In this document: piece by piece, positions 43,341-54,987 of the stretch
Numbering within the stretch: position 1 is the first letter of the stretch
Layout of the letters: each line of letters begins with the position of its first letter
Assembly (NCBI RefSeq): GCF_002807665.1
Contig: NZ_PEAY01000001.1
Span: forward strand, 1,178,001 to 1,242,000
From: Neoalteromonas facilis
GTDB lineage: Bacteria > Pseudomonadota > Gammaproteobacteria > Enterobacterales > Alteromonadaceae
Direction: 5' to 3'
DNA: 64,000 bases
Notes under the pieces: generated by a model
Told to the model about the DNA's origin: nothing
Seen by the model: the letters and a program-made list of their open reading frames with translations, nothing else
The model's database searches: none
Position numbers and translations under genes: made by a program

Positions 43341-44753
43341 ATGCAAAAGTGGCAGCACAACATTTTTTTTAAACTCATAGCAGGATATGCCCTTCTGTTA
43401 CTGAGTGCATGTGCTGAACCTCCCCAAATATCCTCGCTGCAACGCGTCTTAGACGCGGGTGTTTTGAAAGTGGGGACCAATTACGGCCGCACAACGTATT
43501 ACAACGGGGTATCAGGCAAAGAAGGCTTTGAATATGAACTGGCCAAGGGTTTCGCTGATTACCTTGGCGTAGAACTCGAGATTTACCCGTATTATTCAAT
43601 TGACGACCTTTTTCCTCAGCTCGCGAATAATCATATCGATATTGTGGCTGCTGGCATCACGATGACGGCTAGCCGTCAAGAGCTGTTTAATTTTGGTCCT
43701 GCTTATCAAGACGTCAGTCAAAAATTGGTGTTTTTACAGGGTAATCTGCGCCCTCGCAGTGTCGAGCAGTTGGATGGCGAGCTATTAGTTGTACAAGGCA
43801 GCAGTCATGCAGAAACACTATTAAGGTCAGCACTGCCAGAAACGTTGTCGTGGCGTCAAACAGACGAGCGAGATGCTGAAGAACTGCTCGAACTGGTGGC
43901 TCAAGGTGAGCTCGACTATACCGTCGCAGACTCAAATATCCTTGCATTGGTTAGGCGCCGATACCCTCAAATCAGTATCGGTTTCACCTTAATGCAAGAA
44001 CAAGGTGTTGGCTGGGCAGTCAACCCGAAAGGTGATGATGCACTCAGAGCTGCGATGATTGAATATTTCGGCATGATACGTGAAAACGGCACGTTTACGG
44101 TACTTGAAGACAAATACTTTGGCCATGTGCAGAATTTTGACTATGTCGATACGCGTGAATTTATACGAGCTGCTGAAGAAACATTACCGAACCTAAAGCC
44201 ATGGTTTCAGCAATATGCAGGTGATCTAGACTGGCGTTTGTTAGCAGCCATGAGCTATCAAGAAAGCCATTGGAAAGCGGATGCAAAGTCTCCCACTGGT
44301 GTGCGAGGGTTAATGATGCTAACGCTCGCCACTGCAGAAGATATGGGGGTTGATTCACGTTTAGATCCTGAGCAAAGTATTCGCGGTGGTGCGCAATATT
44401 TCTCTAGTTTGTTGCGCAGAGTTCCCGCGCGCATCCAACAACCGGATAAAACGTGGTTTGCTTTGGCAGCGTACAATGTTGGCTTAGGTCATTTAGAAGA
44501 TGCAAGGATCCTGACCCAAAGAGCGGGCGGCAACCCGGATATGTGGGTTGATGTTAAACAACATTTACCGTTACTCAGGCAAAAGAAATATTACAAAACC
44601 ACTCGATACGGTTATGCGCGAGGCGACGAGGCAGTCAACTACGTTGATAACATTCGCCGCTACTACGACACGCTGGTTTGGCTAGAGCAACATCAAGACG
44701 ACAAGATAGAAGAACCTCCTCAAAGTGATCTAGCCCAGAGCAGCAGTGATTAG
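43341..44753 (+). CDS. mltF: MltF membrane-bound lytic transglycosylase
   Basis: The 470-residue lipoprotein (lipobox LLSAC, Cys24) has an N-terminal solute-binding-like domain (GVLKVGTNYGRTTYYNGVSGKEGFEYELAKGFADYL) and a C-terminal SLT lysozyme-like domain with catalytic Glu in AMSYQESHWKADAKSPTGVRGLMMLT near 304-329. It cleaves peptidoglycan glycan strands at the outer membrane. purL and mltF are divergent neighbours in many gammaproteobacteria. Confidence 0.95.
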   Translation: MQKWQHNIFFKLIAGYALLLLSACAEPPQISSLQRVLDAGVLKVGTNYGRTTYYNGVSGKEGFEYELAKGFADYLGVELEIYPYYSIDDLFPQLANNHIDIVAAGITMTASRQELFNFGPAYQDVSQKLVFLQGNLRPRSVEQLDGELLVVQGSSHAETLLRSALPETLSWRQTDERDAEELLELVAQGELDYTVADSNILALVRRRYPQISIGFTLMQEQGVGWAVNPKGDDALRAAMIEYFGMIRENGTFTVLEDKYFGHVQNFDYVDTREFIRAAEETLPNLKPWFQQYAGDLDWRLLAAMSYQESHWKADAKSPTGVRGLMMLTLATAEDMGVDSRLDPEQSIRGGAQYFSSLLRRVPARIQQPDKTWFALAAYNVGLGHLEDARILTQRAGGNPDMWVDVKQHLPLLRQKKYYKTTRYGYARGDEAVNYVDNIRRYYDTLVWLEQHQDDKIEEPPQSDLAQSSSD

Positions 44754-44905
44754 TTCACCTCATTCAACTTGATTGAAAACTAAATGTCATCTTTGCGGTC
44801 TATAGTAGATATAGGCTGATGCTATAGGCTTGAAGAGCACTTCATTGCCCCAATATATGTCTGTGCGTTATCAGGAATAATAATAAAAGTTAGGAGTCAG
44901 ATGAC

Positions 44906-45058
44906 ATGAGAAGAAACAAACCATTAAAACGCAGAAACCTGCGCAGTAACACGACCAAGCGCTTGATAATGTTCAAACGTATGCGTCAAAAAATTCTGCA
45001 ACGTAGACGTGAATTTGTCAGAGCTGAGTTGGTCGAGCAATGGTCAATTGCTTGCTAG
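44906..45058 (+). CDS. Very basic small protein (50 residues), unknown
   Basis: The frame starts at an ATG with a strong TTAGGAG site 11 bases upstream and reads MRRNKPLKRRNLRSNTTKRL, ending in VEQWSIAC. Seventeen of 50 residues are Lys or Arg, concentrated in the first 39, followed by a short acidic tail, so nucleic acid or ribosome binding is possible. No family is recognised. It stands between mltF and the converging tadA, where little else could be encoded. Confidence 0.55.
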   Translation: MRRNKPLKRRNLRSNTTKRLIMFKRMRQKILQRRREFVRAELVEQWSIAC

Positions 45059-45062
45059 TAAA

Positions 45063-45557
45063 TTAGAGCTTGTTGTTTTGCTTTTGCTGTTTGATTTGCG
45101 CCCTGCGTAATTTAAAAAATTCTGAAATTTGTGTACTGCACTCGTCGGCCAACACCCCGCCAATAACGTTTATTTGATGGTTTAACAGCGGGTTTCGGGT
45201 TAAATTCATAATGCTGCCTGCACATCCCGTTTTTTGATCGAATGCGCCGAAAACTAAATTCGCAATGCGCGCATGCACCATTAAGCCAGCACACATTGGA
45301 CATGGTTCAAGTGTTACGTACAGAGTCGTATCTGGAATTCGATAATTCTCCAAATGCGCGGCGGCTTGCTGAATAGCCATCAATTCAGCGTGTGCAGAGG
45401 GGTTATTTAATGTAATCGGCTGATTCCATCCCTCGCCAATGACTTCATTTTCTTTAACGACAAGAGCGCCAACAGGCACTTCTCCTTGCGCTTGTGCGCG
45501 AGCAGCAAGGGCAATTGCTTGGCGCATCCAATAGTGGTGGTCTTTTTCTTCAATCAT
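45063..45557 (-). CDS. tadA: TadA tRNA adenosine-34 deaminase
   Basis: The 164-residue zinc deaminase has His56-Ala-Glu58 (HAELMA) and Pro85-Cys86-Pro-Met-Cys89 (LEPCPMCAG), the zinc and proton-shuttle residues. It converts A34 to inosine in tRNA-Arg(ACG). Length is normal. Confidence 0.95.
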   Translation of the reverse strand: MIEEKDHHYWMRQAIALAARAQAQGEVPVGALVVKENEVIGEGWNQPITLNNPSAHAELMAIQQAAAHLENYRIPDTTLYVTLEPCPMCAGLMVHARIANLVFGAFDQKTGCAGSIMNLTRNPLLNHQINVIGGVLADECSTQISEFFKLRRAQIKQQKQNNKL

Positions 45558-45766
45558 TGGTCAATATTGCTAAAACCAAATAGCCAAAATAGCCACCCTA
45601 GACAACAAGTTATTATAACTGATTGTTTAATATGGATTTTTATTTTGGTAGGCGTTTTGCAAAGTAGTTCATGTAACGATGTGCATAGCAAGATACCATG
45701 AACAAGTGGGATGCAAAACACTCGATACAGACTACACTTTGTTTAATCAATAAAGAGGGACTTCTC

Positions 45767-46015
45767 ATGAATGCTACTGCGATTGCCATTGTTGCGATTA
45801 TCTGTTGGACCTTGGTCAAACTAACCGATTCAAGAAAGAGCAAAAAGAAAGATAAGGCTGAAACCGATGTGACTTCAGAAAATGCGCAATTACGCGGGCG
45901 ATTAGATGCAATGCAAGAGCGCATTGAGGTTCTTGAACGAATAGTCACCGACGAAAAGTACGATCTTAATCGTCAATTTGACAATTTACGGAAAGATTCA
46001 GACCGCGCGGCTTGA
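45767..46015 (+). CDS. PspB-like small membrane protein with coiled coil
   Basis: Starting at the ATG at 45767 (GAGGGA upstream), the 82-residue protein has one N-terminal membrane helix (TAIAIVAIICWTLVKL), a highly charged linker and a coiled coil ending ERIEVLERIVTDEKYDLNRQFDNL. The last part resembles PspB and related small phage-shock-like proteins. No pspA or pspC is nearby. An upstream in-frame ATG at 45698 would add a polar extension and is less likely. Confidence 0.7.
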   Translation: MNATAIAIVAIICWTLVKLTDSRKSKKKDKAETDVTSENAQLRGRLDAMQERIEVLERIVTDEKYDLNRQFDNLRKDSDRAA

Positions 46016-46025
46016 AAAGTGCGTA

Positions 46026-48002
46026 TCAATCACCTTCAAGAATAAATCTTTCTGCTCGCTCAACACGGCGGGGCTTACCCGCCACAATGAGTACATCACC
46101 GGCTTCTACTTGCATTTCAGCCTCTGGATGCTCTATTTCTCGCTGATCACGACGCAAACCTCTTAATGTCACGCGTAAACGCGCAAGATCCAACTCCGCT
46201 AAACTTTTACCTTTAGCATACGCATCGGGCGCGACGATGACAGGGTGTAAGAATTCAAGTTTGTCTTGCGTTGCTGGATTAATTTCGGTGGTTTCCCCCG
46301 GGTAGAATCCATGCATATGATCATAACGTCCTTTTCGCTCTGCCCTGACACGTTTGAGAATACGTGACATAGGCACCCCAGAGTAGTGTAATAATTGCGA
46401 AATAAGCATCAAGCTACCTTCTTGCAATTCTGGGATAACTTGGGTGGCACCGGCATCATAAAGTGCGTTCAATTGTTTATCTTTACGCGTTCTAACAATG
46501 GTTGTCAGCTCTGGTTTCAATTGTTTGGTAACGGATATCAGCTTCTTCGCTCTATCTGGCTGGTCAAAAGTAATCAATACTAGCCTTGCGGTTTCAATCC
46601 CCGCATTAAGCAGAATGTCCTTATTTGTCGCATCACCGAATAAAATGCGCTCACCTGCCGCGCGACTTTCTTGCACCCTTATTGGATCAAAATCGATGGC
46701 TATATATTCGATGCCTTCTAACTTAAGCATACGCGCACTACTTTGCCCCACTCGCCCAAAACCAATAATGACAACATGATTGGTCAAAGTACCGGAAACG
46801 CTGTTGTGATTTGGATCTTGTGTCATCGAAGAAACCAGGTTGCGTTGACTAAAACGCATAGCCAACGTAAGACTGTGTTCAATCAATAAAGGAGTAACAG
46901 CCATGCTCAGAATACCCACGCTCACCAAGAATGACGAAACCTCAATGGAAATAACATTATGGCTGACGGCTAATGCCGCCAACACAAAGCTAAATTCACC
47001 CATCTGACATAACTTTAACGCCGCAGCCCAACTGTCTCGTGACGCCACCTTGAAGATCCATGATGCCAATTGCATCAGCAATACCTTCAGCACGATCATT
47101 CCGACAGTAGCCAATAGTACCCAGTGTAACTGCGACCATAAAAAGCTCAGATTCAACTGCATGCCAACGGTGACAAAAAACAAGCCCATTAACATGTCTC
47201 GGAATGGCCGAATATCAGCCTCTAGCTGATAACGGTACTGGCTCTCACTGAGCATCATGCCAGCTAGAAACGCGCCCAATGCCATCGATAAGCCGAACCA
47301 ATAAGTTAAACCCGCAGCAATCAGCGCCACAACTATAGTCGTTAAGACGAATAGCTCATCGGTTCTTACCCTTGCGACTTCTCTAAATAACTTCGGTAAG
47401 GCCCATTTTCCAACAGCCAACAATGTGGCGACAACTAAAATGCCTTTAAGAAGAGCCAGTGTAATAGCCAGTGCAAATCCACCTTCTGATGAGGCAGACA
47501 TTAACGGGATAGCTATCAGGAACGGCACCACAGCAAGGTCTTGAAACAACAAAACACTGATTGCTAACTGGGTACGCTGATTATGTAATATGCCCATCTC
47601 AGCGACTTGTTTGATCACAATCGCCGTGGAAGACAACGCGACCATTCCCCCAACAACTATTGCGGCATTGAGATCGAGTCCTACGCCTAAAGCCACGAGA
47701 CAAAATGCTACCGTCGTTAATAACACCTGCCCAACACCGACACCAAATACCATATGACGCATAGCCAGTAGTTTTGGCAACGAAAATTCTAGTCCCAGAG
47801 AGAACAACAAGAACACAATGCCTATTTCAGCCAGTAAGTGCATTTGTTCGGGGTGCGTAAATAATGCCAAGCCATTTGGACCCGCTATAACGCCAGCAAT
47901 AAGGTAGGACAAAATCGGGGGCAACCCGACGCGTTTTAGGAACCAAATAAGTGCTACGGCAATAACCATCAACACAATCACGTGCACGAATTCACTGGTC
48001 AC
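46026..48002 (-). CDS. CPA2 cation/proton antiporter with RCK domains (KefB/YbaL-like)
   Basis: The 658-residue protein has about twelve membrane helices in the first 385 residues (starting FVHVIVLMVIAVALIWFL, then VGLPPILSYLIAGVIAGPNGLAL), a TrkA-N NAD-binding domain (HVVIIGFGRVGQSSARMLK near 409-427) and a C-terminal TrkA-C domain. Such proteins exchange K+ or Na+ for H+ under nucleotide or glutathione control. The KefF ancillary protein is not adjacent. It converges with the PspB-like gene. Confidence 0.9.
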   Translation of the reverse strand: MTSEFVHVIVLMVIAVALIWFLKRVGLPPILSYLIAGVIAGPNGLALFTHPEQMHLLAEIGIVFLLFSLGLEFSLPKLLAMRHMVFGVGVGQVLLTTVAFCLVALGVGLDLNAAIVVGGMVALSSTAIVIKQVAEMGILHNQRTQLAISVLLFQDLAVVPFLIAIPLMSASSEGGFALAITLALLKGILVVATLLAVGKWALPKLFREVARVRTDELFVLTTIVVALIAAGLTYWFGLSMALGAFLAGMMLSESQYRYQLEADIRPFRDMLMGLFFVTVGMQLNLSFLWSQLHWVLLATVGMIVLKVLLMQLASWIFKVASRDSWAAALKLCQMGEFSFVLAALAVSHNVISIEVSSFLVSVGILSMAVTPLLIEHSLTLAMRFSQRNLVSSMTQDPNHNSVSGTLTNHVVIIGFGRVGQSSARMLKLEGIEYIAIDFDPIRVQESRAAGERILFGDATNKDILLNAGIETARLVLITFDQPDRAKKLISVTKQLKPELTTIVRTRKDKQLNALYDAGATQVIPELQEGSLMLISQLLHYSGVPMSRILKRVRAERKGRYDHMHGFYPGETTEINPATQDKLEFLHPVIVAPDAYAKGKSLAELDLARLRVTLRGLRRDQREIEHPEAEMQVEAGDVLIVAGKPRRVERAERFILEGD

Positions 48003-48161
48003 TCATCCAACTCCTTAGTGGCTAAAACACGTTTGGCGTAGTTCTTGCTGAAACACCTATATCGAGGTGTTAAGCCGAGTAGTCGTCAATATTCCGACAT
48101 TACTTAGCGTATTGCATTGATCGCAGTAACACAAACCTAAACTTACATTGGGAGCTAATCA

Positions 48162-49097
48162 TTGGACTTTACTATTTCCACCAGTGAAAACGCTTACGCA
48201 GCGTCAGAAACGACGGGATATCGTTCAATACAAGGCCAAAATCAGGACTTTTCGCAACCGATCACTCATGCCATTGAGTACACAGCTTTTTTGAATTTAA
48301 TGCTGGCCACCATCGATCTCGATGAGTTATGTGAGAACTATTTTCAATATTTAGCCGGCAAATTGCCGCTTAGACGGCTAAGTTTTTCCATCGACAATGA
48401 GGGTTATGCGTGGGGAGACTCGCGAGAAGACGCTATCTCGATAGCATTGCCCTGTGCCTCTCGTAGGGGTTTAGTGGCAAATTTAGCTAAATACATTGAG
48501 TATCAGTTCAGTCGATTATTAACCTTACAGGAGCAGCAAACGCTGCACGACCTGCATACTCACTTTTGTATTCCTTTAGGGCACGCCATTGCATATCGAC
48601 GCCTTTTGAACCAAGCGACGACTGACATACTCACCGGATTAGGTAATAGAGCTGGTTTCGAGCAACATTCACAACGTGCTTTCGGTCAATTAAATCGCCA
48701 TGATGTAGGCTTTGGTTTGCTTGTCATTGATTTGGACAATTTTAAACAAGTCAACGATAGCCATGGTCACTTACAAGGTGACAAAGTATTGCAAGACGTA
48801 GCTGCCCAATTAAAACATTCACTGCGCGACGATGATATTGCCTTTAGATTTGGAGGTGACGAGTTTTGTTGTTTGGTGAATGCGGTCAATAAGCGCCAAT
48901 TGAAAGACGTAGCAAAACGCATCTTGCTTGCTATCGCCGATTCATCATTGCTAAAACAACATCGTATTACCGCAAGTATTGGCGGTGCAATGGCGCATCC
49001 TCAAGAAAATATAGACAGTTTGTTTTCGCGGGCTGATAGAGCGGTTTACCAAGTGAAAGCACAGAACAAAAATGGAATTATCGTTTCAGACCGATAA
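48162..49097 (+). CDS. GGDEF diguanylate cyclase
   Basis: The 311-residue protein starts at TTG with GGGAG 8 bases before. An N-terminal sensor-like region of about 150 residues of unknown class precedes a GGDEF domain with RFGGDEF (GGDEF at 231-235) and an RDDD inhibitory site at 222-225, five residues before it, so product inhibition is expected. It makes c-di-GMP, which could tie motility to surface life. No membrane segment is seen. Confidence 0.92.
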   Translation: MDFTISTSENAYAASETTGYRSIQGQNQDFSQPITHAIEYTAFLNLMLATIDLDELCENYFQYLAGKLPLRRLSFSIDNEGYAWGDSREDAISIALPCASRRGLVANLAKYIEYQFSRLLTLQEQQTLHDLHTHFCIPLGHAIAYRRLLNQATTDILTGLGNRAGFEQHSQRAFGQLNRHDVGFGLLVIDLDNFKQVNDSHGHLQGDKVLQDVAAQLKHSLRDDDIAFRFGGDEFCCLVNAVNKRQLKDVAKRILLAIADSSLLKQHRITASIGGAMAHPQENIDSLFSRADRAVYQVKAQNKNGIIVSDR

Positions 49098-49098
49098 C

Positions 49099-50505
49099 TC
49101 AACGTTTACAATTGTTCGTCTCTACACGTTGTGCAGATACCAGCACAGCGTGTAATTGTCCGTCTTTGAATAGACCTAGCACTGAATCTCGATACCAGGG
49201 CGCCACTTTCCATTCTTTAAACCAAACCTGTAATTTTCGCGCTTTGCGATTTTCTGCAGGCGCATATAACTCGTCTGAAAGAGCACTTTTGAGCTGCCAA
49301 TGAGCAGCAGGATCAGAGCTGAATGTGTGGGTAAACTCATTCCCCATTGCATCTGACGCCCTAATGTTCAACCGTTCTGATTGAACAGAAAAGCACATAT
49401 CAACGGCATTGCCCCAAGTATCCTGCCACCGTAACTTCACTTCATCCTTGATTACACTGTCACACTGCATTGGGGAAAAACAGCTTTTCAATGCGTAAAG
49501 GCTATCTTGATGACACCGAACTTCTTGCTGTTGCCATGACACAAGTCCCTTCGCATCCGATGCGCTAGAAAGCAAGGCCAATATTTGCTGTAACACTGAC
49601 TCACTGGGTAAGGTTATGTCAGCTCTTTCAAGCCAAAGTCTTAACACAGCACGTTGGATTTCATCAGGTAACGCTAATAGCCCGTTTTTCGATACCGTGC
49701 CATCAGCATGGGTTACCGACGCTAATTTATCCGTCAGTAAAAACTGCAATGCTTGCTCCTGCTCCGCGCACAGCTCTGTCGTTCTCAACATCGCTTTTTG
49801 CATGCCCGCCCAGCGTTCTGGCCAATGTTGTGCTAACAGTGGAAAAACCCGTTGGCGTATAAAGTTGCGATCGAATCGCGTATCAAAATTGGAATCATCT
49901 TGAACCCAGCTCAAACCATGCTGAGTCGCGTAGTGTTCTAACGTCGCGCGACTCTCCTGCAAAAAAGGCCGCGCTACGGTGAGTGTAGTATTGCCAACAG
50001 TACGTGAACTTAAGGTTCTCATAGCGGCTAAACCTTTGGGGCCGCTGCCACGAAATAATCGCAGGAACAAGGTTTCGAGTTGATCATCACGATGCTGACC
50101 TAGCATCAATAAATCACCTGAAATTACAGTTTGCGAGAAGGCTTCATAACGTGCATCACGGGCCATGGCCTCAAGACTTTGCCGCGGTGCTTTAATCACA
50201 TCCACAACATGACTAACGCATTCAATATTGAAGTGCTGCGCTAACGATTCAACACTTTTCTGCCACGCTATCGCGTCGGGGTGCAACTGGTGATTTACAT
50301 GAATAATGCCGAGGGTGACATCTTGTTTCGACTGTGCCCACTGAGCACAGGTATGCAGCAAGGAAACGCTGTCTAAACCACCGGAACAGCCAACCCATAC
50401 TTTGCAGGCTGTTTGCGTTTTAGATTGGGAAGCGCGAAAGGTTTGAAAAGCGCCTTCAATATGTGATTGAAGGCGTTCAGTTAACGCTTGATTAGCAGTA
50501 GCCAA
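49099..50505 (-). CDS. tilS: TilS tRNA(Ile)-lysidine synthetase
   Basis: The 468-residue protein has the PP-loop SGGLDS at 41-46 and the TilS-specific [12 protein letters not shown] near 213-224, with linker and C-terminal domains of enteric type. It modifies C34 of tRNA-Ile(CAU) to lysidine. Its start overlaps accA by 14 bases. Confidence 0.95.
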   Translation of the reverse strand: MATANQALTERLQSHIEGAFQTFRASQSKTQTACKVWVGCSGGLDSVSLLHTCAQWAQSKQDVTLGIIHVNHQLHPDAIAWQKSVESLAQHFNIECVSHVVDVIKAPRQSLEAMARDARYEAFSQTVISGDLLMLGQHRDDQLETLFLRLFRGSGPKGLAAMRTLSSRTVGNTTLTVARPFLQESRATLEHYATQHGLSWVQDDSNFDTRFDRNFIRQRVFPLLAQHWPERWAGMQKAMLRTTELCAEQEQALQFLLTDKLASVTHADGTVSKNGLLALPDEIQRAVLRLWLERADITLPSESVLQQILALLSSASDAKGLVSWQQQEVRCHQDSLYALKSCFSPMQCDSVIKDEVKLRWQDTWGNAVDMCFSVQSERLNIRASDAMGNEFTHTFSSDPAAHWQLKSALSDELYAPAENRKARKLQVWFKEWKVAPWYRDSVLGLFKDGQLHAVLVSAQRVETNNCKR

Positions 50506-51448
50506 ATGACATTAATCGCTCATAGCGTTGTTCTAGCAGCTCTTCAGTAGATAGCCCTTTCAGCTGCGCAAGTTGTTGCTTGATCGTCGCTTTTAGGTTT
50601 GCCGCCGCGCTATCGAAATCACGATGCGCACCGCCTAATGGTTCATCTACGATGGTATTGATCAACCCTAATTCGTGGATTTGTTGGGCACTTACCCCCA
50701 TTGCCTCAGCAGCAATCGGCGCCTTCTCCGCGCTTTTCCACAAAATTGATGCACACCCTTCAGGAGAAATAACCGAATAGGTGCTGTACTGCATCATATT
50801 GACTCTGTCGCCAACGCCTATAGCCAAGGCACCACCAGAGCCACCTTCGCCTATAACCGTACAAATAACCGGCACTTTAAGCTCTGCCATTTCTTTAAGG
50901 TTTCGTGCAATCGCTTCACTTTGCCCACGCTCTTCCGCGCCGACTCCAGGGTAAGCTCCTGGCGTATCAATAAAGGTGATAATTGGCAGACCAAAGCGTT
51001 CTGCCAGTTTCATCAAACGAAGAGCCTTGCGGTAACCTTCAGGTTTTGGCATACCGAAATTACGCTTAATCTTCTCTTTCGTATCACGCCCTTTTTGATG
51101 ACCAATAATCATTACCGGCTGTTCATCAAACTCAGCTAAACCACCCACAATCGCTTTGTCATCAGCGTAAGCGCGGTCACCCGCAAGCTCTTGGAAATCG
51201 CTGAACAAGCGAGCAACATAATCATGAGTGTAAGGACGGTTTGGGTGGCGAGCTAACTGAGAGATCTGCCATGCGCCTAGGTTGGCAAAGATCTTTTTTG
51301 TTTGCTCAACATTCTTTTCTTGTAAGCGCGTGATTTCTTCTTCGATGCTAACATCGAATTCGCCATCCTGATTGACCAGCTGCAACTCTTTTATTTTCGC
51401 TTCTAATTCAGCGATCGGTTGCTCAAAATCCAAAAAGTGTGAGTTCAT
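50492..51448 (-). CDS. accA: AccA acetyl-CoA carboxylase carboxyltransferase alpha subunit
   Basis: The 318-residue protein begins [22 protein letters not shown] and carries [23 protein letters not shown] and [15 protein letters not shown]. It forms the carboxyltransferase with AccD and makes malonyl-CoA. It follows dnaE by 41 bases, the usual gammaproteobacterial order. Confidence 0.97.
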   Translation of the reverse strand: MNSHFLDFEQPIAELEAKIKELQLVNQDGEFDVSIEEEITRLQEKNVEQTKKIFANLGAWQISQLARHPNRPYTHDYVARLFSDFQELAGDRAYADDKAIVGGLAEFDEQPVMIIGHQKGRDTKEKIKRNFGMPKPEGYRKALRLMKLAERFGLPIITFIDTPGAYPGVGAEERGQSEAIARNLKEMAELKVPVICTVIGEGGSGGALAIGVGDRVNMMQYSTYSVISPEGCASILWKSAEKAPIAAEAMGVSAQQIHELGLINTIVDEPLGGAHRDFDSAAANLKATIKQQLAQLKGLSTEELLEQRYERLMSFGYC

Positions 51449-51489
51449 TCATTATCCCGTTTTATCGTCGCGTCTGCTTGCTGGCCGTT

Positions 51490-54400
51490 TTACCTAAACT
51501 CAAGTGCGATAGACTCTTCGCCTACACATTGCTTGAGATCATGCAGTAACTGGTCATCCGGTGTCACATACCAGTCTGCACCACAGGCAATTTTAACCTC
51601 TACGTCAGGATGGTTCACCACAAAGTGAACCGGGCAACTGCCGCCACGATAGTTATCTAATATCTTATGTATTTTAGACACTGCATCAACATTACACCAC
51701 TTGGTGTCTACTTGCAGTGATATCGCACCCAAATTCGTTTCTCGGGCTGCAACGATATCCATTACGTCTCTGGCGGTAATTGTATTGCCACCGGAGAAAT
51801 CATCAAAGCTGACCTGTCCTTTTACCAGCAATATTTTGTCATTTTCCAGCATAGTTTCGTATTGTTCATACATATCTGGAAAAAATCGAACATCCATGCG
51901 GGCACTTTTATCATCCAGCGTCACAATAGCCCAGCGCTTGCCCTTCTTATTGGTCATGACACGCACACCAATCACCAAGCCTACAGCTGAGGCTGTCGCT
52001 TCTCTGCCGGTCGGTTTTAAATCAACTAATCGACCATCCGTATAGTGAGAGAGCTCCTCAATATATTGATTGATGGGGTGACCGGTCAGGTACAATCCTA
52101 GGGTTTCTTTTTCACCCTCTAACCAAATCTTTTCAGACCAACGCGGCACATCAGCAAAGGCTTGTTTCACGTCATCAGGTTCGGTGGTGAGCAATCCAAA
52201 CATATCCGACTGCCCATATGACTCTGCTTTTGCATGCTGATCAGCCGCGGCTAATGCTTCTGGCAAAGAGGCCATTAACGCGGCACGGTGCGGACCTAAA
52301 TTGTCCATAGCGCCCGATAAAACCAGCTTTTCTAACACGCGTCGATTGACTCGCTTAATATCAACTTTTGCACAGAAATCGAATAAATCTGAAAATGAAC
52401 CATGTTGTTCACGTGCTGCGATAATGGCTTCAATAGGGCCTTCGCCCACCCCTTTAATCGCCCCAATACCGTAAACAATGCGTCCCTCTGGGTCGACCGT
52501 GAATTTGTAACGTCCACTGTTCAAGTCTGGTGGCAGAAGTGTAATCCCCATGCGACTGCACTCGTCGACCAAGGTCACGATTTTATCGGTGTTATCCATA
52601 TCAGCCGACATTACGGCCGCCATAAATTGAGCCGGGTAATGCGCTTTCAACCACAGCGTTTGATAAGACACTAACGCATAGGCTGCAGAGTGAGATTTGT
52701 TAAAACCATACCCGGCGAACTTTTCCACCAAGTCAAAGATCTTCATCGCCAAATCAGGGTCGATATTGTTGTTCTTCGCCCCTTCTGCAAATACTTCGCG
52801 TTGCTTCGCCATTTCTTCTGGCTTTTTCTTACCCATAGCACGGCGAAGCAAGTCGGCACCACCCAGACTATACCCTGCCATTTCCTGGGCAATCTGCATG
52901 ACCTGCTCCTGATACAAGATAATCCCGTAGGTAGGCTCAAGAATAGGTTGCAGGCATTCATGCTGATAATTTTCGTCTGGATAAGAGATAGCTTCCCGTC
53001 CGTGTTTACGGTCGATAAAGTTATCAACCATGCCTGACTGAAGAGGGCCCGGTCTGAATAGAGCCACCAAAGCGATAATATCTTCAAAACAGTCTGGGCG
53101 AAGACGCTTGATCAGGTCTTTCATACCGCGCGATTCCAGCTGGAATACTGCGGTGGTTTCGGCACGCTGCAACATGTCAAAACTGGTTTTATCTTCTAAC
53201 GGAATAGCACTGATATCGATGTGCTTACCATCTACCTCACCAATCATTTCAATGGCCCATTGAATAATGGTGAGCGTTCGCAAGCCTAAGAAGTCAAACT
53301 TAACCAGACCGGCTGTTTCAACGTCGTTTTTATCAAACTGAGTAACGGGGTTGTTACCTTCATCATCACAATACAGAGGTGCAAAGTCCGTGATCTTGGT
53401 TGGCGCGATAACCACGCCTCCGGCATGCTTTCCGGCATTTCGAGTCACACCTTCGAGCACCCTTGCCATCGCCATTAAGTCAGCCACTTCCTCATCACTT
53501 TGTTCCAACTCCCCCAGTCTCGGCTCAACATCGAATGCCTTTGCCAGTGTCATGCCCGGATCTGACGGGATCAATTTGCTGATACGATCGACAAAACCAT
53601 AGGGGTGTCCGAGCACACGACCAACATCACGAACAACGGCCTTCGCGGCCATGGTTCCAAATGTAATGATTTGTGATACGGCATCGCGACCATACATTTG
53701 CGCAACGTGATCAATAACTTCATCACGGCGGTCCATACAAAAGTCGACGTCAAAGTCTGGCATTGAAACCCGCTCAGGGTTTAGGAAGCGTTCGAATAGA
53801 AGATCGAACTCTAATGGATCAAGATCGGTAATAGCCAACGCATATGCAACCAATGAACCGGCACCTGAACCACGTCCTGGACCGACCGGAATATCATGGT
53901 CTTTACTCCATTGAATAAACTCCATCACGATCAAGAAGTAACCGGGAAATCCCATTTGATTGATTACATCAAGTTCTATTTGTAGACGTTCATCATATTC
54001 TGGTCGTTTTTCTAAGCGTTCCTGCTCATTCGGAAACAAAAACTCTAAGCGCTGCTCCAACCCCTCGCGCGATACCTTAACCAGATAGTCGGCATCAGAC
54101 ATGCCCCCCGTCGGGAATTTAGGCAAGAAATATTCACCTAATTTGACGGTAACATTACACCGTTTGGCAATTTCAACGGTGTTTTCGATAGCCTCAGGAA
54201 TATCGTCAAACAGCGCAATCATCTCATCTTGAGAACGTAGATATTGTTCAGCACTGTATCGCTTCGGACGGCGGCTATCGTCTAATGTATAGCCATCATG
54301 GATGGCTACCCGAATTTCATGGGCATCAAACCCTTCTCGATCGATAAAGCAAACCTCGTTGGTCGCAACAACCGGTAATCCTGATTGCGACGCGAAGGCA

Positions 54401-54987
54401 ACCGCACTGTGCACATAATCTTCTTCTTGCGGACGACCGGTGCGAGTCAATTCCAAGTAGAAACGATCAGCAAAATGCTGCTGATAAAACGAACTCACCT
54501 GTTGAGCTAGGCCTTGATTACCTTTGCTCAAGGCTATACCCAGATCGCCCTGCAGCCCACCAGATAGAACGATAATGCCTTGATTATGTTCAGCCAACCA
54601 TTGCAGGTCGACAACCGCTCGGTTGTGCAGGTAACCCCGTTTGTACGCTTCTGAAATAAGCAATGTAACATTCTTATAGCCTTGCTCATTCATGGCGAGC
54701 AAGGTTAAGCGCGTAAGCTGATCCGGAACATACGGGCTGTTCACCCATATATCCACACCGATAATCGGTTTAATTCCTAATGCGTGAGACTCAGAATAAA
54801 ACTTAACCAAACCGCACATATTCATTTGGTCAGTGATGGCTATTGCAGGCATACCATACTCACTGGCACGTCCAAGTATGGGCTTAACTTTATTTAGCCC
54901 ATCCATCATAGAGAAGTCGCTGTGTACACGTAAGTGAATAAACGACTGATTGGTTGCGGATTGAAGCTCGTCTTCCTGCGACATCAA
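51490..54987 (-). CDS. dnaE: DnaE DNA polymerase III alpha subunit
   Basis: The 1165-residue C-family polymerase has a PHP domain ([23 protein letters not shown] near 16-38), the catalytic PDFDVDFC motif near 410, a [14 protein letters not shown] segment, fingers ([12 protein letters not shown]), and a C-terminal OB domain. Length matches family size. It directly follows rnhB. Confidence 0.97.
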   Translation of the reverse strand: MMSQEDELQSATNQSFIHLRVHSDFSMMDGLNKVKPILGRASEYGMPAIAITDQMNMCGLVKFYSESHALGIKPIIGVDIWVNSPYVPDQLTRLTLLAMNEQGYKNVTLLISEAYKRGYLHNRAVVDLQWLAEHNQGIIVLSGGLQGDLGIALSKGNQGLAQQVSSFYQQHFADRFYLELTRTGRPQEEDYVHSAVAFASQSGLPVVATNEVCFIDREGFDAHEIRVAIHDGYTLDDSRRPKRYSAEQYLRSQDEMIALFDDIPEAIENTVEIAKRCNVTVKLGEYFLPKFPTGGMSDADYLVKVSREGLEQRLEFLFPNEQERLEKRPEYDERLQIELDVINQMGFPGYFLIVMEFIQWSKDHDIPVGPGRGSGAGSLVAYALAITDLDPLEFDLLFERFLNPERVSMPDFDVDFCMDRRDEVIDHVAQMYGRDAVSQIITFGTMAAKAVVRDVGRVLGHPYGFVDRISKLIPSDPGMTLAKAFDVEPRLGELEQSDEEVADLMAMARVLEGVTRNAGKHAGGVVIAPTKITDFAPLYCDDEGNNPVTQFDKNDVETAGLVKFDFLGLRTLTIIQWAIEMIGEVDGKHIDISAIPLEDKTSFDMLQRAETTAVFQLESRGMKDLIKRLRPDCFEDIIALVALFRPGPLQSGMVDNFIDRKHGREAISYPDENYQHECLQPILEPTYGIILYQEQVMQIAQEMAGYSLGGADLLRRAMGKKKPEEMAKQREVFAEGAKNNNIDPDLAMKIFDLVEKFAGYGFNKSHSAAYALVSYQTLWLKAHYPAQFMAAVMSADMDNTDKIVTLVDECSRMGITLLPPDLNSGRYKFTVDPEGRIVYGIGAIKGVGEGPIEAIIAAREQHGSFSDLFDFCAKVDIKRVNRRVLEKLVLSGAMDNLGPHRAALMASLPEALAAADQHAKAESYGQSDMFGLLTTEPDDVKQAFADVPRWSEKIWLEGEKETLGLYLTGHPINQYIEELSHYTDGRLVDLKPTGREATASAVGLVIGVRVMTNKKGKRWAIVTLDDKSARMDVRFFPDMYEQYETMLENDKILLVKGQVSFDDFSGGNTITARDVMDIVAARETNLGAISLQVDTKWCNVDAVSKIHKILDNYRGGSCPVHFVVNHPDVEVKIACGADWYVTPDDQLLHDLKQCVGEESIALEFR

